Shown here one piece after another: positions 38,165-48,166 of a stretch of DNA of 64,000 nt. Position numbers and translations under genes: made by a program. Under the pieces are notes generated by a model. The model ran no database searches. It was not told where the DNA came from and saw only the letters and a list, made by a program, of their open reading frames with translations. Numbering within the stretch: position 1 is the first letter of the stretch; every line of letters begins with the position of its first letter. Source of the DNA: Monocercomonoides exilis (lineage: Eukaryota; Preaxostyla; Oxymonadida; Polymastigidae); NCBI GenBank assembly GCA_001643675.2, contig LSRY02000017.1:1364001-1428000 (forward strand), in the 5' to 3' direction.

Positions 38165-39148
38165 ACATTTTCTTCATTTTTTCATCTTGTGTTTTACATT
38201 ATCCTTATCCCATTCATCGAGAAGATTTTCTTTTGTAATTTCCTTTCCAAAAAACCCAAAACAAAGAGAATGTACTGGAATGAAGTGTTGAGAAGATTCA
38301 GGAATATTCTTAAGCACAAATCCAGAACCACAGCTGAGGGTTCCGCTTATGATGAAGGCATTTTTGATGACTGATAGGGTGAATGCGGTGTGAAGGGCTT
38401 GTGGCAACACATCTGCAGCAGCTGTTCTTTTGTCAGACGATGAGGTGGATGATGGAGAACTGTAATTGTTTGAAAGCTCCGACCTCAACACTGTTAATAA
38501 GCCTTTGTCCAGCTGCCGCGAAATGTGCGTTGTATGTGGAACGAAGGTGACGACGTCTTTTTCAGCTTCCTTGAACTGTCTCCATATCGATGGACCTGCT
38601 CGGGATGAGTGTGAGTCTGGGAGAAGATGGCAACGTTGAGTTTCATTTTAAATACATTATCTTCCTTCAATTGTGGAAGGCAGTAGAACTGGCGAGGTGA
38701 ATTCATAATTTAACGATCAATCCATCAACACATTTGTTTTCGACCAAATGTCAAGCAAAGATGTAAATAGCGATGTCAGTTCTTTAAAAGTGTTATGTCT
38801 GTCGACAACACGACAGATGAAAGCGAGAAGTCATCAACATAGATTCCACCAACAGGATTTGTATTCATCATCCATTCGGCAGTTTCTTTTGGATCCAAAT
38901 TGTTCATCAGGAGGATGAGCAATAACACTACGAAATAATGCTGGAATGCGAATCGTAGATTCATCGACGCTAATGATAAATACATCAGTGTATTAATTTT
39001 CTTCGAACAACGAATGTAATTTGGTGAACCCCGGCCAAAGAACTTTCTGGAAAGATGCTGAAAGTCTGTTAATATCAACTTGCTTTGGAAGCGATAACTT
39101 AATTTCGGATGAAGCTTTTCGAAGAAATGAACTGTCTCCAACATAATT

Positions 39149-39149
<1 letters not shown>

Positions 39150-39199
<50 letters not shown>
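39150..39199. repeat. 50-nt poly(T) run
   Basis: An uninterrupted run of about 50 T immediately upstream (on the minus strand) of the first block of the transposase pseudogene. A long A run of opposite sense lies at 39856-39913. Runs of this length are also assembly-sensitive. Confidence 0.9.
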
Positions 39200-39359
39200 C
39201 GGAAAAGTCATCGATGTCCAGTTTTCTGTTTTGATGAATCATTTCATTATTATCGATTTTTTGCAACATATCGTAAATTCATCACATTAAAAGAAACCAT
39301 TTCGTATCTGATATTGTTTATCTTCTTTGTTCATTTTTCAGTTTTTTATTTAACAAACT

Positions 39360-39617
39360 GGGTAATTATTTTTGAAATCATATATTTTTTCGGGGTGTAG
39401 ATTTTTCAAAGATTGTTTGTTTTTAGAAAGAAAATTTTGATTCAAAAGAGAAAAAGCATGATAATTGTTTTTAAAAAACAAATATTTATACCGAATAAAA
39501 GATTATAATGTCTTCAATAAGCCTTTTCACTTTTCAACGTTCATATGTTAATATTCAAGATATATTTTAGGACCGAAAATTATTTTTGAAAAAATATGAT
39601 TTTAAAAATAATCTCCC
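39360..39617. mobile_element. MITE copy B, 258 bp, 4-bp target duplication
   Basis: The left end begins GGGTAATTATTTTTGAAAT, like copy A. The right end is a diverged inverse (about 15 of 19 bases). The flanks are AACT on both sides. The interior aligns with copy A, for example the shared 'TTTTTTCGGGGTG' near the left end and 'AATATTCA' and 'ACCGAAA' near the right end. No coding capacity. Confidence 0.75.
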
Positions 39618-39852
39618 AACTATTGTGATGAACAATTAAAAAAATCAAATGTTGAGTTTTCCAAATAAACACTCACACTTCCAACTTTTCAAATCGAACA
39701 ATATATATTTCAAATGATATCACCATTTTTTTGAAAACATTTTATTTGACAAAAAAGCAGTTCTGTTTTGGAATTTTTTTTTTGAAAATAATTTTTATTC
39801 AAAAACTTTACCGAAAAAATAAAAGCTATATCCAGGAATGGTAAATAAAAGG

Positions 39853-39915
<63 letters not shown>

Positions 39916-40348
39916 AAATTAAATTAAAATTAAAAAACAGACAGAAATTTGTTTTTATCGATTATTTATTGATTCTCAAAAAATATCAAATTTGAATGAT
40001 AGAATTTCATGTTCATAATTTGAAATGTTGTTCATAAATCTTGACTCAGACATCTTTGTACGAAAACATTTATGCTTAACAACATTATCTACAAATAATT
40101 ACAACAGCTATAATTTGTCATAATCAAATAACAGAGTTGCATCAACGAAGGATCAAGCTTCGACTAATTATCATGAGAAATATAATTTTTGAAGATCATC
40201 TTCCGAATTATTTCTATTAAAAATTTAACAATTTCTTTGATAAAATTGTATTTCTGAATTTCAGAAGAAAAAGCAAACAAAGGATACAAAAATACACAAC
40301 GCATTCTTCCATTGTTATTATTTCCATTCATATTGTTTTTCAGTTTTC
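39618..40348. other. AT-rich upstream region of the giant surface protein gene, with a 58-nt poly(A)
   Basis: 730 bp without a gene. An A run lies at 39856-39913, followed by AAATT repeats. Immediately before the next ATG there is a T-rich tract ending in CAG (40329-40343), which looks like a splice acceptor, so the gene may have a 5' UTR intron. That is inference. Confidence 0.45.
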
Positions 40349-43300
40349 ATGTTTTTGGTTAGCATTTGCTTTTTGCTGTCAGCTCTCAACTCTTCTGGTT
40401 TATGCAACATCGAATCAATTGAAGGGAATTACTCTTCAAAGTGTGCGATTGTGAAATCAGCTTGCAATGACCCTTTCAAAAGGAGAATTCAGTGTTCAAA
40501 TGGAGAAAATGCAAATCTGAATATTGTTTGGGAAAATCATAGAAGCACTCTTTCAACAACATTTTCATGCTGCAATTCATCAATCACTTTGAATATGCTG
40601 AACTTTGCTTCTTCGAATGTGAAAGGAAAAGATTGTGTGTTTTCCAATACAATCATCAATATCCGTGATTGCATTCTCGATAATGCACTTTTCAATAATC
40701 ATCCGTTTGCTTTGTCTGGTTGCACTGTAACTGCTTGCAACATAAGCTTGCCCTCCACAAAACACATGAACACTTTTTCAACGCAAACTTCTTTTCACCA
40801 TAGAAGGATACAATCAACCTCAAATTGCTCCGTTTTTATCTCCAAATCTTCATTTTCATCTTTCACAGACACTCCAGCATATGCATCTTTTGGCTGTGAT
40901 GCATCGATTGCATTATCAATTGATTCATGCAACTTTTATAATGTCACCTCAAGCATACTTTTTGTTCGAAAGCAAACACAAAGCAGTTGTGATGCATCTT
41001 TTTCAAATTGCGACTTTCTTCGTTCATCACTCCCACATCATGCAGATATTGATAAATATTCTCAAAGATGGAATTCATATTCCGCATCAAACTGCTCATT
41101 CTCAAAGTGGATTCCAGCCTCATATGCACATGAATACAATGAAAGTCAACAAATAACTTCAAATGATAATATTCTTTTCGATGACTGCCTATTCACTGGT
41201 GGTTCCACTTATGCCCTTTCTTTGAAAAATGCTACCAACATAACAATCCACAATTGCACATTTTCACAATGCAATAAAGGAGCCATTTCTTTGGATTCCG
41301 TTCAAAAGCTTGTCGTTGATCAATCAATGTTTTCCAACTGCTCAGCAGAAACATGTGGAGGAGCAATAATTTTCCATGAAGCATCAATGATTATGAATAA
41401 TTCACACACATATAACTGTAGTGCAAAAAGAAATGGAGGAGCAATACACGAGAATCGCGGAAGCACAGTTTCAATTGAAAGCAGTGTATTTCAAACTTGT
41501 TCTGATTGTGCAACTCTTGACAGATATGGTGGAGGGGCTTTATGGTTTGGTGATGGTGGACCGCACGTTGTGAGTGACTGTCAATTTCAAAACAATTCAA
41601 CTCCCATGAGAGGTGGCGCATTGATGTTCTCTTTCGACAGTGGGTATGCAGGGCCATTCACTTGCATGATCAAATTCTGCTATTTCGAGAACAATTCGGC
41701 TGGCATAGAAGGTCATGATGTGGCCATACTCAACAACTGGACATTAACTTTGAACAAAAATGCATTTGTTGAGTGCAGAACAATGACAAACAAATCTCTG
41801 AGAATGATTAACGGAACAATCGATGTGAGCGGCTGGATGGGCTTCGGATATTATGGTGCGATAAAGGTGAACAATAAAGAAGGAATGGATCACTTAGCAT
41901 GTGGATTCAACCAGAGGAAATGCAAGACAATATCCTTTTCAACAACTGCTCAAGGAAGCCAAGATGGAAGTCTGACAACAATTTCTGTCGATCCCTCCAC
42001 ATATCTCGAGACAAGTTGCACCATCGGCTCAAAGAACATCAAATTGACAAAATCTGGGAGTGAAGAAGTCACAGTAATTTCAGTTGTCACTTCTGACTCT
42101 TTGTTCACAATCACAACTGGAGCATTGACAATGACATCCTTCACTCTTGTGCACGACACAGCAATAACTTCGCTGAAAACCTCGCTTTTCTTTCTCTCAT
42201 CTTCAGGATCCTTGCATCTGCAAGAATGCATCATTCATGGAAACTCTTCCAGCTCTCAAGGTGCCCCACTTCAATCTTCCCTGTTTGTTCTGCAAGGAGG
42301 AAGCACATCAATTGAGTCCTCCACTCTGGCAGGCTTCTGGTTTGCAACAACACCAGCAATCTCTTTTTCCAATGAATGCTCTGTGAATCTGACAAATTCC
42401 TCAATCTCGGATATTTCCAGAATTAATGGCAACGGAGGAGGTATCGAAGGTATTGTTGGAGCAAATATGGTATTTGATGTTGAAGATTGCAAACTGAACA
42501 GATGTGGCTCCAATGGTGGTGATGGCGGTGGCATTTCATTGACCTTGTCAGATGAATCGTCATTCAACATGATTGAGTCATCCCTTGATGCAAATGAACA
42601 CACATTTGATTCTTGTTGTTCATCTGAGGATGATAATTGTGGTGGTCATGGGGGAGGACTGCATCTTTCCATCGCCCAAAGTGAAGCAAATGGGTTCAAG
42701 TTGAGCTCTCTGACTTTTCGCAACTGTGAAGCACTGAGAGGAGATGACTTGTTTGTGAGAGCATTTGATCTATCTGTCATCGCATTAAGCGAGAGACTCG
42801 AATTCAGTATCGACGAAAACAGCCTGACTTCTTTGGAAGGATATGAATCCTCAACAACCAACGACACTTATTCCATCCCGTTGATTTTGTATTTTCGAGT
42901 CTTTTCCGCTCCTGCTTGTGTTGCTGGAAAAGAAGGGCATGATTTCACTGTCTGTGGCTTCTCGGATTTCCCCTGCAGCACAGTCGAGTATGCACTTGAC
43001 TTGCACTTTAAAACCACGCCTGCCTCCATTTCCTTTCTTCGTTCATTTGTGCTGAACAGTCAGCTGATTCTCAAACAACAAGCAGTACATTTCAGCTCTG
43101 AGCCAGCCGGATCTTCAATTGGAATCTCATGCAATCAAGATGAAGTTTGCGCATGCGCTATCGAAACAAGAACAAAATGCCTTTTCGCTCAAATTTTGTT
43201 TTCTTTGAATTCATCCCTGAATGAGAATAGAGAATGTGTGTTTCATTGCTGCAATGAGTCCTTGTCATTCTCAGACTGCTCCTTCAGTGCTGATTCGGTT

Positions 43301-46300
43301 GTTGCTGCATCTCTTGTGATTGTATCAAACGGTTCTTTAGATGTTCAAAACATGACGATAAGTGTGACCGAATTTGGTGCTCGCCCTGCCTTTGTTGTTA
43401 GCGGAAATGATTCCAGCTTCACATGCAAAAACATCAAGTTGGAAAACGAGAAAACATCGTTTGAGTCAGCAGTCGTGGTGCTGACAGACAAATCATCACT
43501 TGAAATATCTGAATCAGTGATAAAAAATATAGCTTTGGTGCAAAACAGTGCCATTGAGATTGAAGATTCAACCAGTGCCACTGTTAAAAATACAACTTTC
43601 CACAACGTGAAAAAGCAGAGTGGAAGCGGAGGAACGATCTCTGGTGTTGCAGGATTGGAAAAGACTGTATCAGTTGAAAACTGTTCGTTCGAAAATTGCA
43701 AGTGCCAAGGCGCTGAAAATGCAAATGGAGGAGCATTGAGCATCGAAGCAAGCAAGGGAGGATTCTTCTCATTCACAGAATCCCACATCAACCAATGCAG
43801 CGTGAATAATACGAGCGGATTCGGAGGTGGATTGCTCATTACTCTTGGTGCAAACACAAATGCTGATTTCTTGCTGAAAGATTCTCTGTTTTCGAACAAC
43901 GAGGCAAAATACGGGAATGATGTGTATCTCATTTGCGACGATCTGAACTCTGCTGTTATACATACCAGATTTCAACTCACATTTCTCAATGAAGAAGGAG
44001 AGGCAATTGTGGAGTTGGCTGGACACGATAGAAATCGTTTTGTGGATGTTAACACAGACTTGCTAATATTCATCTTCCAGTTGAAATCAGACGTGGTTCA
44101 CATATCATCAGACAACGGATTTGAAATGATTGGCTGCGGGACTGCCAAGTATCCTTGTTCATCATTGTCAAAAGGATTTGCAAATATCGACGCTGATGCT
44201 GAACACAAAAAGTTGATAATTTGTGGTCAGTCTGTTGTTGACAGCTCCTATGTTGTCTCCAATTTCTCCATTGAATCAAACGCACAACAACAAGATGAAA
44301 CTGTCAAATCCTTTCTCATTTTTGAGGGTTCTGAAAACGATATTGCTGATGGCTGTTTCCATAACTCATTCGATCTGTCGCTCCAATTCATAAGCATTCT
44401 TCTTGATCTCTCTTTGTTGAATAAACAGGGCGTTATTGTGTCAACAAAATGGGGTGTTCTGTCTTTTGTCAGCTGCTCATTTGCCTCAAATTGCTCCGAA
44501 CTCTTCTCTCACATGCAATTGGTTGTTATCAAAAGTGGAACACTTTCAATTTCAGATATGTGCATAAATCAACTGAATTTGGACAAACCTCTGTTCGAGA
44601 TAAACAGTGGCTGTTTTTGCTCCATGTGCAGTATTGAGGCATCAGATCTTGCAGCAAACAGCGGAGTGCTTGAAATCATAAATGGAACTCAGGAAGATGC
44701 AAATGGAGCGAGTGAAATAAAAATGATTGGTTCCTCATTTCAGAATGTTTCATGCAGCAAAGATGGTGGTGCGGTTTTCTCCTGTTCTCCGATGAGCTCT
44801 TCAGCCTTGTTGATCGATAATTCCAGCTTCGACATTTGCAGAGCTGACATGTCTGAAAGAGGCGGAATGATGCTTCAATGCCTGAATCAAGATCGCAGAT
44901 TCGAGATGAACAACAGCCAAATAACAAACTGCGGGTGCTCCGTTGTTTCGGGCAAAGGTGGCGGAGTGCATCTGATCGTTGAAGGAAAGTTGTCACCAAA
45001 CTTTGTATTCAAATCATGTGTTTTCAATGGAAACAGCGCTTGGAAAGGCAGAGACATCTTTGTCGAATGCTGGAGCATCTCAGACCAGATCAATGAGTTC
45101 CAGTTCCAGATGGATCTTCGACCCGATGCTTACAACCGCTTCGACGCCATCTTTGGTTCAGATGCTGCACATGACTCTCCTGTGGATCTGATTGAATATG
45201 TGACAATATACCAGCACAGCACAATCGTCATCTCTTCTTTGCCTGCCAGCAATGGTGTGAATGGACGCCAGTGCGGCAAAGCAACCCTTCCCTGCGAGAC
45301 TTTTGGTTATGGTCTGAGGCATCTTATTATTGATTATTCTTCACGCTTGGTGGTTGACACATGCACCAAAATCGAATGCGAATGCAACATCTCCGATGTG
45401 GAGATAAAGTCCAAAATCAAAGAGAAAGCAAATCTCACCTTTGAAGCAGGAATTGCAAAAACTCGTGGTTATCTGCTTTCTGTTGGCAACAATTCCATTT
45501 TCAACAATCTTCGATTCATTTGTCTTTCCGTACATGCACTTCCATATCTTTCATTGTTTTTCATAAATTCAGGGTGCATTTATTTTGCATCTTGTGAGGT
45601 TTCTGGTGAAAGAGGCGGTGAATCTTCTTGGCCAACTGCGTTTAAACTGACCTCAAGTGAGCTGGTGATCGATGATTTTAAGATTGTTAATTTGGAGTGC
45701 CTCAGTCTCTTCGAATGCAATGATGGAAAGCTGTCGATAAGAGGAGTGAATGTTGAAGAGACAAAAACTTCAAAATGTTCCATTCTTTTGAGAAATACAA
45801 TTTGCAAAATCGAAAAATTGAATATTCTTAATTGTGACACTCACGAAGGACCATTTGCAGATGTTGATTGCAGTCCTTTCAACCAAGAAACGAAGGAAAG
45901 TGATGCACTCTCCTTTTCGCTGTCAAGCTTCTCAAACATCTCTTTGTCAAGTTGTTCTTCATGCATGTGCTTCGACTCTATTTCTGAACCCATCGAGCTG
46001 CTCAACTGCTCTTTTTCAGAGCCTGATAATTGCGCTCCGAAACTTGGAAGCGTTGCAACTTTCTCAAATTGTTCAAGCATCATTGCTCAATCATGCAGTG
46101 CAGAAGGAAATATAATTTCATATTCAAACATCAAGAACAATGAGGATATCTCAGATTATTGCATATACCAATGGAATTCTTCGATGCTTCATTTCAGACG
46201 CTGTTCTGCAACCATGTCAGACACCACGCTGGCAAATTCTTCAATTGGAGGTCTATCAGTTTCTGATGCGCACATCGCAATAGCTGATTCGAAGTTTGTT

Positions 46301-48166
46301 GAGAACAATCCAAGACTGAAGAAATATCCATCTCTTCGAAGAAACATGCTTTGCAATGACAATGGAATCCTTCACATCAACAGCCTCAAGGGCGGAGATG
46401 GTTCACAAAACGATTCTTCTCTTTGGATTCTCAACTCGGGATGCATCTTGTCTGGCATCCCCTCTGCAAGACTCTCTCCACTGTTTGTTCCTTCTCTTTT
46501 CTCTGTGACTTCCTCCAGCAGCGCCAACCAGACGACCCTCATTTTCACAGGATTTCTCCTTCTTCCATGCAACTTAACTTTCCAGCTCATCTCCAAAGTC
46601 GGAAACCTCGAGATGACCGAGAACGAGGAATTCAGCCTGGATGGATATGTGTCGGAAAACGAAGTCCATGCAATGATTGATTCCTCCTTTCTGAACAATG
46701 CAGGGGATGAAGCAGAAGTCTCGGTGCGCATCCTGTTCGGCAGCACTGATTCTCCATCACAAACAGAGGCATTCATCCTGAAGAACAAAACAGATTCGAA
46801 GATTGATGATGAAGCGAAGGTTGCAAAAGGAGCAAATGGCTCAACTCCTTCTTTAACACTGATAATTATTGTTCTTTTCGCTGTTTTGTTTTTGATTGTT
46901 CTTATTGTTGCAATCGCCTTTATTGTTCGTTGGAAAAAACAAAAGAGGAGAACAGAAGAATTGGAGGTGATTGTGGAAGACACAGTGAAAAAGGATCCGA
47001 AGGTATTTGAAATGGTGACAATGGAGATGTCTCCCGAGGAACAGTGGAAAAGAGCTGAGAGAGAGGCAGAGAAGAAGAACGAAGAGAGGATCCAGAAGAG
47101 GGTGTATGCGAAAAGTTTGGGACATTCAGAATCATCAGAGCATCTTCTATCTGAGAGTGGATCAACAGAATATATCCTAGGGAAAGATTCAGACAAGATC
47201 CCTGATTGGGCATTAGAAAAGGAGGAGGAGGAAGAGATAAGAAAGCAGACTCCATCTCCATCCACTTCATCCACTTCAACAACCGATTCAGATTCAACTT
47301 TTGTTCGATCAGAGAGTCTGTGCCCTACAACCTCATCCATGTCGAATCTGGTGGATGCAATGGCCTGCTCATCCCCTCATGAGAAGCTGATTGTGGACTT
47401 AAGGGATTCGCTTTTCATGCTGCTTCATGGAAGGAACGAGAAGAAAGAAATGGCTATTGGAAGCTTGAAGGAGAGGGAGCAGACAGCTTCCCAAATCCTG
47501 TTCTGGGTGGCGAATGGGGCACTCCACTCATTTGACGAAATGGAAAACCCTCTTTCCTCTTTGGCCAATCTCAGCCCCCACATTGTGTTGTTCTCTGAAC
47601 ATATGGTCATCTGCATTGTGATGCACTCTGACTTATCATCTGACGATGATTCTGATTCATCCTCGATATCTTCATCGACTGTTGTTTCTTCTGCTAGTGA
47701 TGATGATGATGATTCTTTGCCATCATCAGCCTTTGAGGAGGAGGATGATTTCAAAAAAGAGTGTCTAAGGTGGAAGGCGCCTGAGTTGCTGATCAACAAG
47801 AAGATGGGAGCGACAAAGAAGTCGGTTGTGTTCTCGATTGGGATGATGGCGTGGGAGTGTCTGACGCTTCAGATCCCGTTTGGGGAGTATGAGGCAGAGG
47901 TAGCAGGGCAGAAGATTATCAACGGGGAGAAGATGTGTCTGAACAGCATCCACCAATCATCGTTGGCTGCTGTTGCCACAAAGTGTGTGGCATCCCAGTG
48001 GAGAGATAGGCCCGGACTTGACCAACTCAAGCGCGAATTCATTCAGCACTTCCCACCTGGCGCAGCCATCCTCACCATGTCTGATGCCGTCGCCTGCGCT
48101 CCTGCAAGCCGATGCGCTTCTGGATATGAAACAAATGTCACTCTCGATGCTTGCATGGGCAACTAG
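40349..48166 (+). CDS. Giant surface-type protein: beta-helix repeats, one TM segment, cytoplasmic pseudokinase
   Basis: A single exon of 2,605 codons. It starts with a signal peptide ('MFLVSICFLLSALNSSGLC'). Residues ~25-2,150 are Cys- and Asn-X-Ser/Thr-rich with recurring right-handed beta-helix (pectate-lyase-like) rungs such as 'NCTFSQCNKGAISL', 'SNCSAETCGGAIIF' and 'GGGISLTLS', plus repeated 'CG...PC-x-[ST]' spacers about every 400 residues. One membrane helix (about 2,169-2,193) is followed by 'RWKKQKRR' as stop-transfer. The cytoplasmic part is acidic and Ser-rich and ends in a kinase-like fold: 'RWKAPELL' (APE motif, ~2,477), 'SIGMMAWECLTLQIPFGEY' (subdomain IX, with Ser in place of the usual Asp) and 'WRDRPGLDQLKREF' (subdomain XI). 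I see no glycine loop, HRD or DFG, so catalysis is unlikely. This architecture is typical of oxymonad surface families; a receptor or adhesion role is inference. Confidence 0.85.
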   Translation: MFLVSICFLLSALNSSGLCNIESIEGNYSSKCAIVKSACNDPFKRRIQCSNGENANLNIVWENHRSTLSTTFSCCNSSITLNMLNFASSNVKGKDCVFSNTIINIRDCILDNALFNNHPFALSGCTVTACNISLPSTKHMNTFSTQTSFHHRRIQSTSNCSVFISKSSFSSFTDTPAYASFGCDASIALSIDSCNFYNVTSSILFVRKQTQSSCDASFSNCDFLRSSLPHHADIDKYSQRWNSYSASNCSFSKWIPASYAHEYNESQQITSNDNILFDDCLFTGGSTYALSLKNATNITIHNCTFSQCNKGAISLDSVQKLVVDQSMFSNCSAETCGGAIIFHEASMIMNNSHTYNCSAKRNGGAIHENRGSTVSIESSVFQTCSDCATLDRYGGGALWFGDGGPHVVSDCQFQNNSTPMRGGALMFSFDSGYAGPFTCMIKFCYFENNSAGIEGHDVAILNNWTLTLNKNAFVECRTMTNKSLRMINGTIDVSGWMGFGYYGAIKVNNKEGMDHLACGFNQRKCKTISFSTTAQGSQDGSLTTISVDPSTYLETSCTIGSKNIKLTKSGSEEVTVISVVTSDSLFTITTGALTMTSFTLVHDTAITSLKTSLFFLSSSGSLHLQECIIHGNSSSSQGAPLQSSLFVLQGGSTSIESSTLAGFWFATTPAISFSNECSVNLTNSSISDISRINGNGGGIEGIVGANMVFDVEDCKLNRCGSNGGDGGGISLTLSDESSFNMIESSLDANEHTFDSCCSSEDDNCGGHGGGLHLSIAQSEANGFKLSSLTFRNCEALRGDDLFVRAFDLSVIALSERLEFSIDENSLTSLEGYESSTTNDTYSIPLILYFRVFSAPACVAGKEGHDFTVCGFSDFPCSTVEYALDLHFKTTPASISFLRSFVLNSQLILKQQAVHFSSEPAGSSIGISCNQDEVCACAIETRTKCLFAQILFSLNSSLNENRECVFHCCNESLSFSDCSFSADSVVAASLVIVSNGSLDVQNMTISVTEFGARPAFVVSGNDSSFTCKNIKLENEKTSFESAVVVLTDKSSLEISESVIKNIALVQNSAIEIEDSTSATVKNTTFHNVKKQSGSGGTISGVAGLEKTVSVENCSFENCKCQGAENANGGALSIEASKGGFFSFTESHINQCSVNNTSGFGGGLLITLGANTNADFLLKDSLFSNNEAKYGNDVYLICDDLNSAVIHTRFQLTFLNEEGEAIVELAGHDRNRFVDVNTDLLIFIFQLKSDVVHISSDNGFEMIGCGTAKYPCSSLSKGFANIDADAEHKKLIICGQSVVDSSYVVSNFSIESNAQQQDETVKSFLIFEGSENDIADGCFHNSFDLSLQFISILLDLSLLNKQGVIVSTKWGVLSFVSCSFASNCSELFSHMQLVVIKSGTLSISDMCINQLNLDKPLFEINSGCFCSMCSIEASDLAANSGVLEIINGTQEDANGASEIKMIGSSFQNVSCSKDGGAVFSCSPMSSSALLIDNSSFDICRADMSERGGMMLQCLNQDRRFEMNNSQITNCGCSVVSGKGGGVHLIVEGKLSPNFVFKSCVFNGNSAWKGRDIFVECWSISDQINEFQFQMDLRPDAYNRFDAIFGSDAAHDSPVDLIEYVTIYQHSTIVISSLPASNGVNGRQCGKATLPCETFGYGLRHLIIDYSSRLVVDTCTKIECECNISDVEIKSKIKEKANLTFEAGIAKTRGYLLSVGNNSIFNNLRFICLSVHALPYLSLFFINSGCIYFASCEVSGERGGESSWPTAFKLTSSELVIDDFKIVNLECLSLFECNDGKLSIRGVNVEETKTSKCSILLRNTICKIEKLNILNCDTHEGPFADVDCSPFNQETKESDALSFSLSSFSNISLSSCSSCMCFDSISEPIELLNCSFSEPDNCAPKLGSVATFSNCSSIIAQSCSAEGNIISYSNIKNNEDISDYCIYQWNSSMLHFRRCSATMSDTTLANSSIGGLSVSDAHIAIADSKFVENNPRLKKYPSLRRNMLCNDNGILHINSLKGGDGSQNDSSLWILNSGCILSGIPSARLSPLFVPSLFSVTSSSSANQTTLIFTGFLLLPCNLTFQLISKVGNLEMTENEEFSLDGYVSENEVHAMIDSSFLNNAGDEAEVSVRILFGSTDSPSQTEAFILKNKTDSKIDDEAKVAKGANGSTPSLTLIIIVLFAVLFLIVLIVAIAFIVRWKKQKRRTEELEVIVEDTVKKDPKVFEMVTMEMSPEEQWKRAEREAEKKNEERIQKRVYAKSLGHSESSEHLLSESGSTEYILGKDSDKIPDWALEKEEEEEIRKQTPSPSTSSTSTTDSDSTFVRSESLCPTTSSMSNLVDAMACSSPHEKLIVDLRDSLFMLLHGRNEKKEMAIGSLKEREQTASQILFWVANGALHSFDEMENPLSSLANLSPHIVLFSEHMVICIVMHSDLSSDDDSDSSSISSSTVVSSASDDDDDSLPSSAFEEEDDFKKECLRWKAPELLINKKMGATKKSVVFSIGMMAWECLTLQIPFGEYEAEVAGQKIINGEKMCLNSIHQSSLAAVATKCVASQWRDRPGLDQLKREFIQHFPPGAAILTMSDAVACAPASRCASGYETNVTLDACMGN

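Larger units (their letters stand above)
37787..39211 (-). pseudogene. Decayed DDE-type transposase (DDE_1, pogo/Jerky-like), frameshifted and interrupted by a MITE
   Basis: Protein-like blocks follow one another on the minus strand in changing frames. They are 'VDINRLSASFQKVLWPGFTK' (about 39110-39010), 'VDESTIRIPALFRSVIAHPP' (about 38970-38910), 'TAEWMMNTNPVGGIYVDDF' (about 38885-38825), then 'DSHSSRAGPSIWRQF' and 'VVTFVPHTTHISRQLDKGLL' (about 38620-38500), and a C-terminal part ending near 38174. The last two match the catalytic core of DDE_1 endonucleases, where D-[NS]-HxS is followed by a strand and 'PPHTTH-x-x-QPLD-x-G'. An acidic tail (37911-37787, ending at TGA) continues beyond the MITE at 37912-38164. 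At least three frame changes lack usable introns, so it is called a pseudogene. The normal function would be cut-and-paste transposition. Confidence 0.6.
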
